Assembly (NCBI GenBank): GCA_002478865.1
Contig: DLJZ01000030.1
Coordinates: 1 to 64,000 of the forward strand
Length of the DNA stretch: 64,000 nucleotides
Reading direction: 5' to 3'
DNA from: Hungatella sp. UBA7603
GTDB lineage: Bacteria > Bacillota > Clostridia > Lachnospirales > Lachnospiraceae
Each line of letters opens with the position of its first letter. The first letter of the stretch is position 1. The notes under the pieces are model-generated. The model was not told where the DNA came from. It ran no database searches and saw nothing but the letters and a program-made list of their open reading frames with translations. This document shows positions 23,244-30,211 of this stretch, one piece after another. The position numbers and the translations under genes are program-made.

Positions 23244-24377
23244 ATGGCCAGAAAAAGCAGTAAGACAGCTCATGTTATGAATCTCTTGGCAGGTGATGAG
23301 CCGGAAACTTCCAAATCAGAAGCCGCAAAGGAGAACCAGGCCGCAAGCCTAAATACAGATTCCTCCGAAACCATAAAAGAGCTTACCGTATTAGCCCACA
23401 AAGCTTCCATTCAGACACAAGAGGGACCATTAGCGCCCTCCCCTATATCCATTATTGATATGTCCTCCTCCGCTCCTGATCCTGTCTCTGAAATGATTAG
23501 ACAGCAATTAGAAGATGAGGAAGGTATCGGGGAAGCAGCCACGAAAGATGTGGAGCCTGATAATACCTCTGAATTAGTTTCTGATAATGTTTTTTCTGAT
23601 AAGACAATGACTGACGAAGAAACAGTTAATAACTCCATAACAGAAGAAATGATAGCTGATGGAACAATGAATGACGAAACATTTGCTGGTGAAACACTAA
23701 ATGATAAAACAATGGATGATGAAACTTTTGCTGGTGAAACACTAAATGATAAAGCAATGGATGATGAAACTTTTGTTGGTGAAGCATTAGGCGATAAAGC
23801 AACAAATGATGAAACTTTAGCTGAGGAAGCTATATCTAAAGAAGAAATAATCCAGCCAGAAGTTGAAAACGACTTGAATTTGGTAGAAAATTTAGAAGCC
23901 AAGAACAATTCTGATGATTTGAATCACTCAGAAGAAGACTTTAGCTCTTTAGAATCTCCCTCTGAAAATAAGGAGGAATCTCCTGTTGTTTTAACTGCTA
24001 CTGAAGTTAACGTTATCGAGACAGATTTTAAAGATCCTAAGACAAATTCAGCGCCAGAAACAAAAACCTCGGAAGTAAAGGAAGAAACTTCATCTCCAGA
24101 ACTTGAAAAACCAACATTTAAATATTTAAACGTGATGGAACACGTAGTTCAAAATAAAGTACATGAATATGCCGCTAAATTAGATGCTTGTTGCTGCGGA
24201 CATTGCATTGCTGACATTACAGCACTGACTTTGACCAATCTTCCGCCAAAATATGTTGTAGTGGAACCACCATCTGCATCTCCGTTATTAAACTTTTATG
24301 TCAACCGGTATTCTCAGCAGGTATTTGTAGAATTAACAAAAGCTTGCTTTACGGTAAAACAAAACCCACACCATTAG
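23244..24377 (+). CDS. ComFB-domain protein with basic N-terminus and acidic repeats
   Basis: A 377-residue protein in three parts. The first 15 residues (MARKSSKTAHVMNLL) are basic and amphipathic, unlike the rest, and resemble the short basic N-terminal peptides by which partners stimulate ParA ATPases. Residues about 16-290 are very acidic and probably disordered, with four 15-residue repeats at 142-201. Residues about 292-370 form a ComFB domain: EHVVQNKVHEYA, a cysteine cluster CCCGHC, then DITALTLTNLPPKYV. ComFB-family proteins of cyanobacteria have been reported to bind cyclic dinucleotides. It is encoded 26 bases after parA and its stop codon lies in the shared terminator. I propose a ParA cargo adaptor; the function is unproven. 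Confidence 0.75.
   Translation: MARKSSKTAHVMNLLAGDEPETSKSEAAKENQAASLNTDSSETIKELTVLAHKASIQTQEGPLAPSPISIIDMSSSAPDPVSEMIRQQLEDEEGIGEAATKDVEPDNTSELVSDNVFSDKTMTDEETVNNSITEEMIADGTMNDETFAGETLNDKTMDDETFAGETLNDKAMDDETFVGEALGDKATNDETLAEEAISKEEIIQPEVENDLNLVENLEAKNNSDDLNHSEEDFSSLESPSENKEESPVVLTATEVNVIETDFKDPKTNSAPETKTSEVKEETSSPELEKPTFKYLNVMEHVVQNKVHEYAAKLDACCCGHCIADITALTLTNLPPKYVVVEPPSASPLLNFYVNRYSQQVFVELTKACFTVKQNPHH
23667..23846 (+). repeat. 45-bp tandem repeat coding for four acidic 15-residue units
   Basis: Units of the form M(N/D)DETFAGETLNDKT at residues 142-156, 157-171, 172-186 and 187-201. The first two to three are nearly identical in DNA, the fourth is diverged. This is an in-frame minisatellite in the linker of the ComFB protein, likely to vary in copy number among strains. 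Confidence 0.85.
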
Positions 24378-24386
24378 GTGTGGGTT
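24363..24386. terminator. Bidirectional terminator between the ComFB and EAL/HDOD genes
   Basis: A 10-bp perfect stem (AACCCACACC / GGTGTGGGTT) with a four-base loop, with T-runs on both sides (TTTTTC on plus, GTTTTGTTTT on minus). It contains the stop codons of both converging genes and ends the long fla/che operon. Confidence 0.9.
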
Positions 24387-25657
24387 TTTCTTTCTTCTGT
24401 TAGGTCTGGCTCCTGCTCTGCACTAATGGTAAGGCTGTTCCATATACCGTTCACTGTTTCGACGCAATCCATATAGGTCTGCGCAAGAAATCCGGAAGGA
24501 AGGCCTAATTCATCAGACATTAACTTTACGTTTTTCCACTCTGCATTTTCATAGCTAAGAATGAGTTTATATAAAGTTCCACAGATTCCTTCTTTATCAA
24601 TCAATGCAGCTTTGATTTCTTCCGCAACTGGTATTTCTGACAGAATTTCAGCTAATGGTGCATTAATTAGATATTGAAGGGTTGAGAACATTCCCATCAT
24701 ATATGCCTCTGACCGGATAATTGGGAAATCCTGTACATGATCAGAGAGAGCCATAGCAAAATTTGCTCTTAAAAACGAGAGCTTCATGACAGCCTCTAAG
24801 GCTTCATCATGGTGAGAATCATTATTAAAACTCAAAAGATAGACCCACTGCTTTAATTGACTGATTCCCATCGTTACAAGCGCCTGTCGAATGGAAGAGA
24901 CTCTCCGACGCAATGCAAAATGTGCGGAATTTACAATTTTAAGCAGTGCATAACTAAGTGCTGCATCCCTGCTTATGATCTGTTCAATCTGCTCGACATC
25001 AGGCTCATCCTTTGATACCTCGACCACCAGCTGGAAGAAGTTTCCTTGTAAAAACTCCATACGGTTTACTTTCTTAGCCAAAGCCTCCGCAACATAACTT
25101 CCTTCTACAAAATCTGCATTGATCTCTAGAGCCAGAGCATAATCCTCTTTATCCTTAACACCAGTTGCAATGCACTTTTTGTCTAGGCCTTTCATGGTGT
25201 TAACTAAATTAATAAGCGAAATTTTTTCTTTGGGATCACGTTTATTTCCGATATCAATTTTAATGTAAGTAGCAAAATCCAACATGGAGAAATAACTAGG
25301 AGAAAACTGAAAATCATTGATGGCAAATTCATATCCTTCTGCCCGATATTTACGAATGATCGTAGGAGCCAGAGGGTGAATCATAACATGATCTTCAATC
25401 TGGATCACCATCTTCTCTTTATCAAAAATCTTCGGTGTATTACGAAACAGTAAAGCCGGTGTAAAAGTAACAAATGTAAGTTTATCATCTGCAAGGCTAT
25501 CAGAGTTCTGCATGAGAAAATCCGAAATGGTGTCCGCTACTGCCACATCAGAATTGCTGTAAATGGAATTATAGTCCTTCTGAAATAAAACTTCATATCC
25601 GACAATCCTGTCCTCCTTCAAAGCCTTAATGGGCTGTCGGGTGACATATCTATCCAT
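24374..25657 (-). CDS. EAL-like/HDOD domain protein (YuxH family), catalytically degenerate
   Basis: Cytoplasmic signalling protein with an N-terminal EAL-type barrel (about 1-200) and a C-terminal HDOD domain (about 205-400). The EAL signature is altered (GYEVLFQ in place of E-x-L-x-R) and the metal-binding DDFG is NDFQF. Phosphodiesterase activity against c-di-GMP is therefore unlikely; it may be a binding or scaffold protein. The HDOD part lacks the HD dyad by definition. GGGGG precedes the ATG, and the gene overlaps cheV by eight bases. It is last of the fla/che operon. Confidence 0.85.
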   Translation of the reverse strand: MDRYVTRQPIKALKEDRIVGYEVLFQKDYNSIYSNSDVAVADTISDFLMQNSDSLADDKLTFVTFTPALLFRNTPKIFDKEKMVIQIEDHVMIHPLAPTIIRKYRAEGYEFAINDFQFSPSYFSMLDFATYIKIDIGNKRDPKEKISLINLVNTMKGLDKKCIATGVKDKEDYALALEINADFVEGSYVAEALAKKVNRMEFLQGNFFQLVVEVSKDEPDVEQIEQIISRDAALSYALLKIVNSAHFALRRRVSSIRQALVTMGISQLKQWVYLLSFNNDSHHDEALEAVMKLSFLRANFAMALSDHVQDFPIIRSEAYMMGMFSTLQYLINAPLAEILSEIPVAEEIKAALIDKEGICGTLYKLILSYENAEWKNVKLMSDELGLPSGFLAQTYMDCVETVNGIWNSLTISAEQEPDLTEERKTHT

Positions 25658-26570
25658 TCTTTACCCCCTTCTGAATCAAGTGATCAATTACCTCAACCAG
25701 ATGTGCTATCTCAGGTTTACTCAGCTGTTCATCAGCTCCTAATTGCTTTCCTTTTATCATTAATTCCTGATTGATCATAGATGAAAAAATAACCAGAGGT
25801 ATTTCTTTTAATTTAGGATCTGATTTAACCAGTTTTGTTAAACGGTGTCCATCCATTACTGGCATCTCAATATCTGTGATAATCAGATTTACTTTTTCCT
25901 TCAAATCGGAATCGTCCTTAATTTTTTCCAGATAATCCCAGGCTTCCTGTCCGTTGTTCTTGAACATCAAGTTTTCATAACCAGCTCTTTTAAGGGCTGC
26001 TTCAATCATCTTTGTTAAAAGAATGGAATCCTCTGCGATTAAAATAGGATAATTAACTTCAGTTCTCTTACCAAGCTTATTAATCTCGTCTATCTGAATT
26101 CCTGTTTCAGGTGCAATTTCAGCTACAATTTTCTCAAAGTCAAGTATAGTGACCAGATTGTCTCCACACTGAGCGATACCAGTTGCTACACCCTCTTCAC
26201 CCCTGCTGATGGTGTCATCTGGCTTCTGAATGCTCTCCCATGAAATACGACTGATGCCAACTACGCTATGTACACGGAATGCAATGTGAATTTTGTTGAA
26301 GTTGGTAACAATAAATAAATCCTTAGGCTGCTTCTCAGAAACACTTCCTGTCAGATAGTGGGGAAGATCAATGACCGTAAGTAAGAGATCCCTTGGTTTA
26401 AAAATACCTTCTACGGAAGGATGGGAATGCGGAATCGGTTTTACCTTCTCTGACATCATAATCTCACGTACTTTGGCAACATTGATTCCATACAATTCAC
26501 CATATATGGTAAATTCCATTATTTCAATTTCATTCGTCCCTGATTCTAACAAAATTTCTGTTTCTGCCAT
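25650..26570 (-). CDS. cheV: Chemotaxis coupling protein CheV
   Basis: Hybrid adaptor: an N-terminal CheW-like domain (about 12-155, with VEGIFKPRDLLLTVIDL) joined to a receiver domain (about 170-300) with the phospho-Asp in LIITDIEMPVMDG and Lys in LSKPEI. It couples receptors to CheA and helps adaptation when phosphorylated. The ATG at 26570 is selected because AAAGGAGA is at proper distance; the ATG at 26576 is part of that site. It follows cheD with a 77-base gap that contains a possible separate promoter. Confidence 0.93.
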   Translation of the reverse strand: MAETEILLESGTNEIEIMEFTIYGELYGINVAKVREIMMSEKVKPIPHSHPSVEGIFKPRDLLLTVIDLPHYLTGSVSEKQPKDLFIVTNFNKIHIAFRVHSVVGISRISWESIQKPDDTISRGEEGVATGIAQCGDNLVTILDFEKIVAEIAPETGIQIDEINKLGKRTEVNYPILIAEDSILLTKMIEAALKRAGYENLMFKNNGQEAWDYLEKIKDDSDLKEKVNLIITDIEMPVMDGHRLTKLVKSDPKLKEIPLVIFSSMINQELMIKGKQLGADEQLSKPEIAHLVEVIDHLIQKGVKNG

Positions 26571-26622
26571 ACTCATTCTCCTTTATCCCAATATAATCCA
26601 GCAAAAACAACTGCTTACCTGT

Positions 26623-26649
26623 TTATCGACATTTTTCTGCTGGTTCATA
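26623..26649 (-). promoter_or_regulatory. Possible sigma-28 promoter before cheV
   Basis: The minus strand reads GTCGATAA (26630-26623) as -10 and TATG at the -35 position (15 nt), with TTAT at 16 nt. It is the same -10 octamer as upstream of fliD and would allow extra transcription of cheV and the EAL/HDOD gene. Confidence 0.35.
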
Positions 26650-26653
26650 ATGC

Positions 26654-27136
26654 TTACAAAACAATTTCCGCTCTCCCGTAGGTACGGATTTTTACCGCCC
26701 CAGTAGTGATATCAACTGACATTGTACGGGCATAATTCTCTCCAACATCCTCTGCAGCAAGCCGTACACCTGAATTTTTTAATATCTGTTTTACACTGAC
26801 TATATTCCTGGCACCAATATTACCCAGAGTACTGTTTCCCTGCAGCTCAAACATCTTGGCTCCTCCAGCTATCTTGGCAACCAGACGTGGTTTTCTCGCT
26901 CCCATAATCTCTATCTTTCGAAAGGTTTCTGCAAGAGCGGTATCTGCATACTTAAAAGCATTACCATCACCAGTTCCGTACACTTCTGGGAGCATGATGT
27001 GTACCAGCGCCCCCAGCTTAATCATGGGATCGTATAAGCTGATTCCAATACAGGAACCAAGTGCATATGTGATAAGAGTTCCCTCTTGTCTGGCGAACTT
27101 CATATCTGCGATCCCTACAGTAATTTGTTTATCCAT
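26654..27136 (-). CDS. cheD: Chemoreceptor glutamine deamidase CheD
   Basis: Deamidates receptor glutamines and interacts with CheC. The catalytic Cys is in ALGSCIG, the His in GALVHIMLP, and a Thr lies in STLGNIGARN. The 160-residue length is standard. Its start overlaps the cheC end by eight bases, so the two are probably translationally coupled, as in Bacillus. Confidence 0.96.
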   Translation of the reverse strand: MDKQITVGIADMKFARQEGTLITYALGSCIGISLYDPMIKLGALVHIMLPEVYGTGDGNAFKYADTALAETFRKIEIMGARKPRLVAKIAGGAKMFELQGNSTLGNIGARNIVSVKQILKNSGVRLAAEDVGENYARTMSVDITTGAVKIRTYGRAEIVL

Positions 27137-27755
27137 TCGTAATCCCCAGTTTCTCCATCAAAAAATTCAGTGATTCAATATCTGGCATCATGAGAAGGTC
27201 GCTGTGAAGTACTTTTCCGCCAATAACAAACTGGCCGCTAATCATCATCATTTTATCAGTTTGATAACCAAACTCTACCATCGGTACACTTAAAATTCCT
27301 CCCAGCATGTTAACAGCAATATCTGGAACGGACAAATTTATTGTCACCTCACTTAATGTGGACATTGCATTTACATAAGATGAGATTATTATATTTCCAA
27401 TTTCCTCAAGAGCGGATGTTTCCAGCACGTTTAACTGATAGTAGTCTTCAATTTCTTTATCCATAACACTACTAAGCACTTCATTGATAAAATCCAGCTT
27501 CAAAATAAATAGCATCAATCCATTTATTTCACCTGTCATTTTTACCAGAACTGCAGCTACGATCTCTTCTGGATCACCGAGGAATTGAATGGCTTCATTG
27601 TAACCAAGGATCTGGACATCTGGAACCGTCATACGTACTGATTTTCCAAGCATAGAAGATAATGCAGTTGCTGAATTTCCGGTACCTATACTACCGATCT
27701 CCCGAATTAAATCAAGGCCTAATCCATTCATTTCATCATAACGTCTAATTTTCAT
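27129..27755 (-). CDS. cheC: CheY-P phosphatase CheC (one active site altered)
   Basis: Two-fold repeated phosphatase of the CheC/FliY/CheX family. The second site EEIGNII (E..N) is intact. The first site reads REIGSIGTG, in which the conserved Asn is Ser, so it is probably inactive. In the family the C-terminal site is often the major one, so activity may remain. AGAGGG precedes ATG 27755. It lies after flgG and before cheD. Confidence 0.93.
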   Translation of the reverse strand: MKIRRYDEMNGLGLDLIREIGSIGTGNSATALSSMLGKSVRMTVPDVQILGYNEAIQFLGDPEEIVAAVLVKMTGEINGLMLFILKLDFINEVLSSVMDKEIEDYYQLNVLETSALEEIGNIIISSYVNAMSTLSEVTINLSVPDIAVNMLGGILSVPMVEFGYQTDKMMMISGQFVIGGKVLHSDLLMMPDIESLNFLMEKLGITNG

Positions 27756-27788
27756 TTCATCGCCCTCTTTCCTTAACGCCTACGATCT

Positions 27789-28562
27789 TTACCGCAGCGA
27801 ATTAATTGTGGTTTCTACTTCATCTGAAGTCTGTACCATCTTAAGTGCATAGGAATAGGCTCTTTGCGCCTCCATTAATCTTGTCATCTCAGTGGCAAGA
27901 TCCGTGCCGGAATTCTCCAGAGCGCCTTTTACAACTTTTGCTTTTTCAAGAAGAATGGGCTCCCCATTTTTTTCTGAAGCCACATAACCGTTCCCGCCTA
28001 CCTCTCGAAGTCCATCCATTCTGTTAAATGTATATACTCCAATCGCTGTTGGGTCATGCTCTCCCTCATTCAATTCTTCTTTATCTTCTACCTCTTCATC
28101 TTCCTTGTTTTCAGGATAGGAAGCAGGCTTCACATCGTAGGATACTTCTACCTTATCCATATTCATAACTCGCTTTCCGTCTGTGTTAACAAGATAGTAT
28201 TTTTCTTCTGTTCTCGCAAGCTGAAAACGTCCATCTCTGGTATAGGTAACCTCTCCAGTTACAGGATCTTTTAACATGAAAAATCCTTCCCCAGGAATGG
28301 CATAATCATGTTCAAGACCCGTTTCGTTATATGGCATCGCACCCATATTGGTTTTTACACTATCAACGATTGTACCACTTCCGGACTTAGCTGCATTTTC
28401 TCCCTTAGTATTTCTCACATTTTCATATACTAAATCAGAAAATACACCGTTTTGAGATTTATAACCAACGGTGTTGACATTCGCAATATTGTTGGACACA
28501 ATGTTCAGCTTAGTCTGCTGATTCAATGCGCCCAGCGCTCCTATGTAAAAAGATTGATTCAT
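27789..28562 (-). CDS. flgG: Distal rod protein FlgG (FlhP-like)
   Basis: Rod/hook family protein exported by the flagellar apparatus. The N-terminal motif TKLNIVSNNIANVNTVGYKSQ and the C-terminal DLATEMTRLMEAQRAYSYALKMVQTSDE are the diagnostic D0 regions. An acidic insert of about 25 residues (about 155-182; KEDEEVEDKEELNEGEHD) interrupts the middle. It resembles the Bacillus flhO/flhP pair and follows its paralogue by 14 bases. Which of the pair corresponds to FlgF or FlgG is a convention. Confidence 0.85.
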   Translation of the reverse strand: MNQSFYIGALGALNQQTKLNIVSNNIANVNTVGYKSQNGVFSDLVYENVRNTKGENAAKSGSGTIVDSVKTNMGAMPYNETGLEHDYAIPGEGFFMLKDPVTGEVTYTRDGRFQLARTEEKYYLVNTDGKRVMNMDKVEVSYDVKPASYPENKEDEEVEDKEELNEGEHDPTAIGVYTFNRMDGLREVGGNGYVASEKNGEPILLEKAKVVKGALENSGTDLATEMTRLMEAQRAYSYALKMVQTSDEVETTINSLR

Positions 28563-28576
28563 CCAATATCCCTCCC

Positions 28577-29380
28577 TTAAACTCTGCCTATATCACTTAC
28601 GATTTTTCCCATAAGCTGATCATACATTTTAAGTACCTGAGCCGCACTTTGAGATGCTCTTTGGCTAGTCATCATAGCTGTCATCTCTTCCATTGGATCA
28701 ATGTTAGACCGCTCAATGGATTTCCACTGGATTCCGCCATTCACTGCAGTTCCGTCTTCTGTTGATTTAAAGGTACCATTATTTCCTTTTACCAGCTGAG
28801 TGTAGTCATTAAAATTAAAAACTCCTATTTTTCCAAGTAGTACTGGCTCTTCTTCTTCGGAATCTGTTCCTTCCTCATCGCCTCCTACTCCCTTTAATGG
28901 CAGTTCATATATATTACCAGATTTGTCAACTGTGATTCGATCCGTGGTCATCTCAATGGGATTTCCATCTTCTCCAAGGACTCTCCCTTGAGAGGATAAA
29001 CTTAAATATCCCTCCTGATCAATACCAAAAGAGCCGTTCCTCGTATAAAGACGGTTTCCGTCCTTATCTTGAACAGCAAAAAAGCCAGGTTGTGTCAGTG
29101 CAAAATCCAAATTGTTTCCGGTTTCTTCCACATTTCCCTGATTATAGCTAGTTTTTGTAACGCCTACAGAACGAATCATGGATACTGAACCAATCTGTGT
29201 CGGATTACTTTTATTACGATTTCCATTGCGATAGAGCATTTCATCTTTAAATGTAGTACTGACTAAACGGTCAGACTTATATCCTGGGGTACTCACGTTT
29301 GTCATGTTATTACTGATTGTATTCAAGTTCCGGTTCTGATATAGCATGCCAGACGCCAGATTATAAAACCCGTGAAACAT
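28577..29380 (-). CDS. flgF: Rod protein FlgF (FlhO-like)
   Basis: Rod/hook family paralogue of the preceding entry. The N-terminus shows RNLNTISNNMTNVSTPGYKSD, the C-terminus SNIDPMEEMTAMMTSQRASQSAAQVLKMYD. It also carries an acidic insert in the middle (EEGTDSEEEEP, about residue 170). GGAAGGGGA precedes the ATG, 15 bases after fliA. The gene order sigma factor-flhO-flhP matches clostridial clusters. Confidence 0.85.
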   Translation of the reverse strand: MFHGFYNLASGMLYQNRNLNTISNNMTNVSTPGYKSDRLVSTTFKDEMLYRNGNRNKSNPTQIGSVSMIRSVGVTKTSYNQGNVEETGNNLDFALTQPGFFAVQDKDGNRLYTRNGSFGIDQEGYLSLSSQGRVLGEDGNPIEMTTDRITVDKSGNIYELPLKGVGGDEEGTDSEEEEPVLLGKIGVFNFNDYTQLVKGNNGTFKSTEDGTAVNGGIQWKSIERSNIDPMEEMTAMMTSQRASQSAAQVLKMYDQLMGKIVSDIGRV

Positions 29381-29395
29381 ATTTTATCCCCTTCC

Positions 29396-30211
29396 TTATT
29401 TCCCATTTATAAAATTGGTCAAATTAAGCCTTAGCTTTTGTATGGCATTTGAATGAATCTGGGAGATTCTGGGCTCACTAACACTCATAACCTGAGCAAT
29501 CTCCTTCATATTTAATTCGTCCATATAATACAAAGAAATAACCTTTTGCTCATTTTCTTTTAAATTATTTATAGCAGAGACAAGAACCTGCTTAAATTCT
29601 TCCTGGAGATAATGATCCTCTGGTTGATCATTTTCATTAATAGATGGAAGTTGAACAACCTTTTTATTCTCACTTCCGGCCTCCAAAACCATATCCAAAG
29701 AAAGCACACTGTAAACATTAGTCTTACCCAATGCTTCTTGATATTTATCCAAGCTAATATTCATGTGATCTGCAGTTTCCTTGGGTGTTGGAAATCGCCC
29801 TAGACGGTTACATAATTCCATAGATGCACTGTCTAAATCTTTGGCGTTCTTTCTTACACTTCTTGGTATCCAGTCCTGTTTTCTTGCCATATCAATGATC
29901 ATACCGCGTATCCGTTTTGAAATATATGTCTCAAACTTAACATTCATATCTGGATCAAACTTTTCCAACCCACTCATGATTGTAAGTACTCCTTCATTTA
30001 CGATGTCTTCCACCTGAGCAAAGCTTAGGTATACGTCACGCATTTGAATGGATATACTCTTGACCATATACATATAACGCAGTACCAGCTCATGCTTGAT
30101 CTTAATATCCTTATTCCGCTTATATTTAACTAGTAACTCTTCATTGGTAAATTGACTAAAATCCTGTTCCATTCCGACTAACACTGCCTTTCTGACATAA
30201 GATTCTGTCAA
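29396..30211 (-). CDS. fliA: Motility RNA polymerase sigma factor FliA (sigma-28/SigD)
   Basis: Directs transcription of late flagellar and chemotaxis genes; inhibited by FlgM. Region 2 contains FAQVEDIVNEGVLTIMSGLEKFDP and a KRIRGMIIDMARKQDWIPRS region. Region 4 has the helix-turn-helix MNMKEIAQVMSVSEPRISQIHS-type segment near the C-terminus. The frame begins with TTG overlapping the flhA stop codon; ATG 30172 is an alternative that gives the more usual length. Which start is used cannot be settled. flhF and flhG, often between flhA and this gene, are absent. Confidence 0.93.
   Translation of the reverse strand: MTESYVRKAVLVGMEQDFSQFTNEELLVKYKRNKDIKIKHELVLRYMYMVKSISIQMRDVYLSFAQVEDIVNEGVLTIMSGLEKFDPDMNVKFETYISKRIRGMIIDMARKQDWIPRSVRKNAKDLDSASMELCNRLGRFPTPKETADHMNISLDKYQEALGKTNVYSVLSLDMVLEAGSENKKVVQLPSINENDQPEDHYLQEEFKQVLVSAINNLKENEQKVISLYYMDELNMKEIAQVMSVSEPRISQIHSNAIQKLRLNLTNFINGK

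Noticed and set aside
23411-23908. 165-codon Ser/Val-rich frame on the minus strand
   Set aside because: Antisense to the acidic repeats of the ComFB protein; the repetition is inherited from the coding strand.
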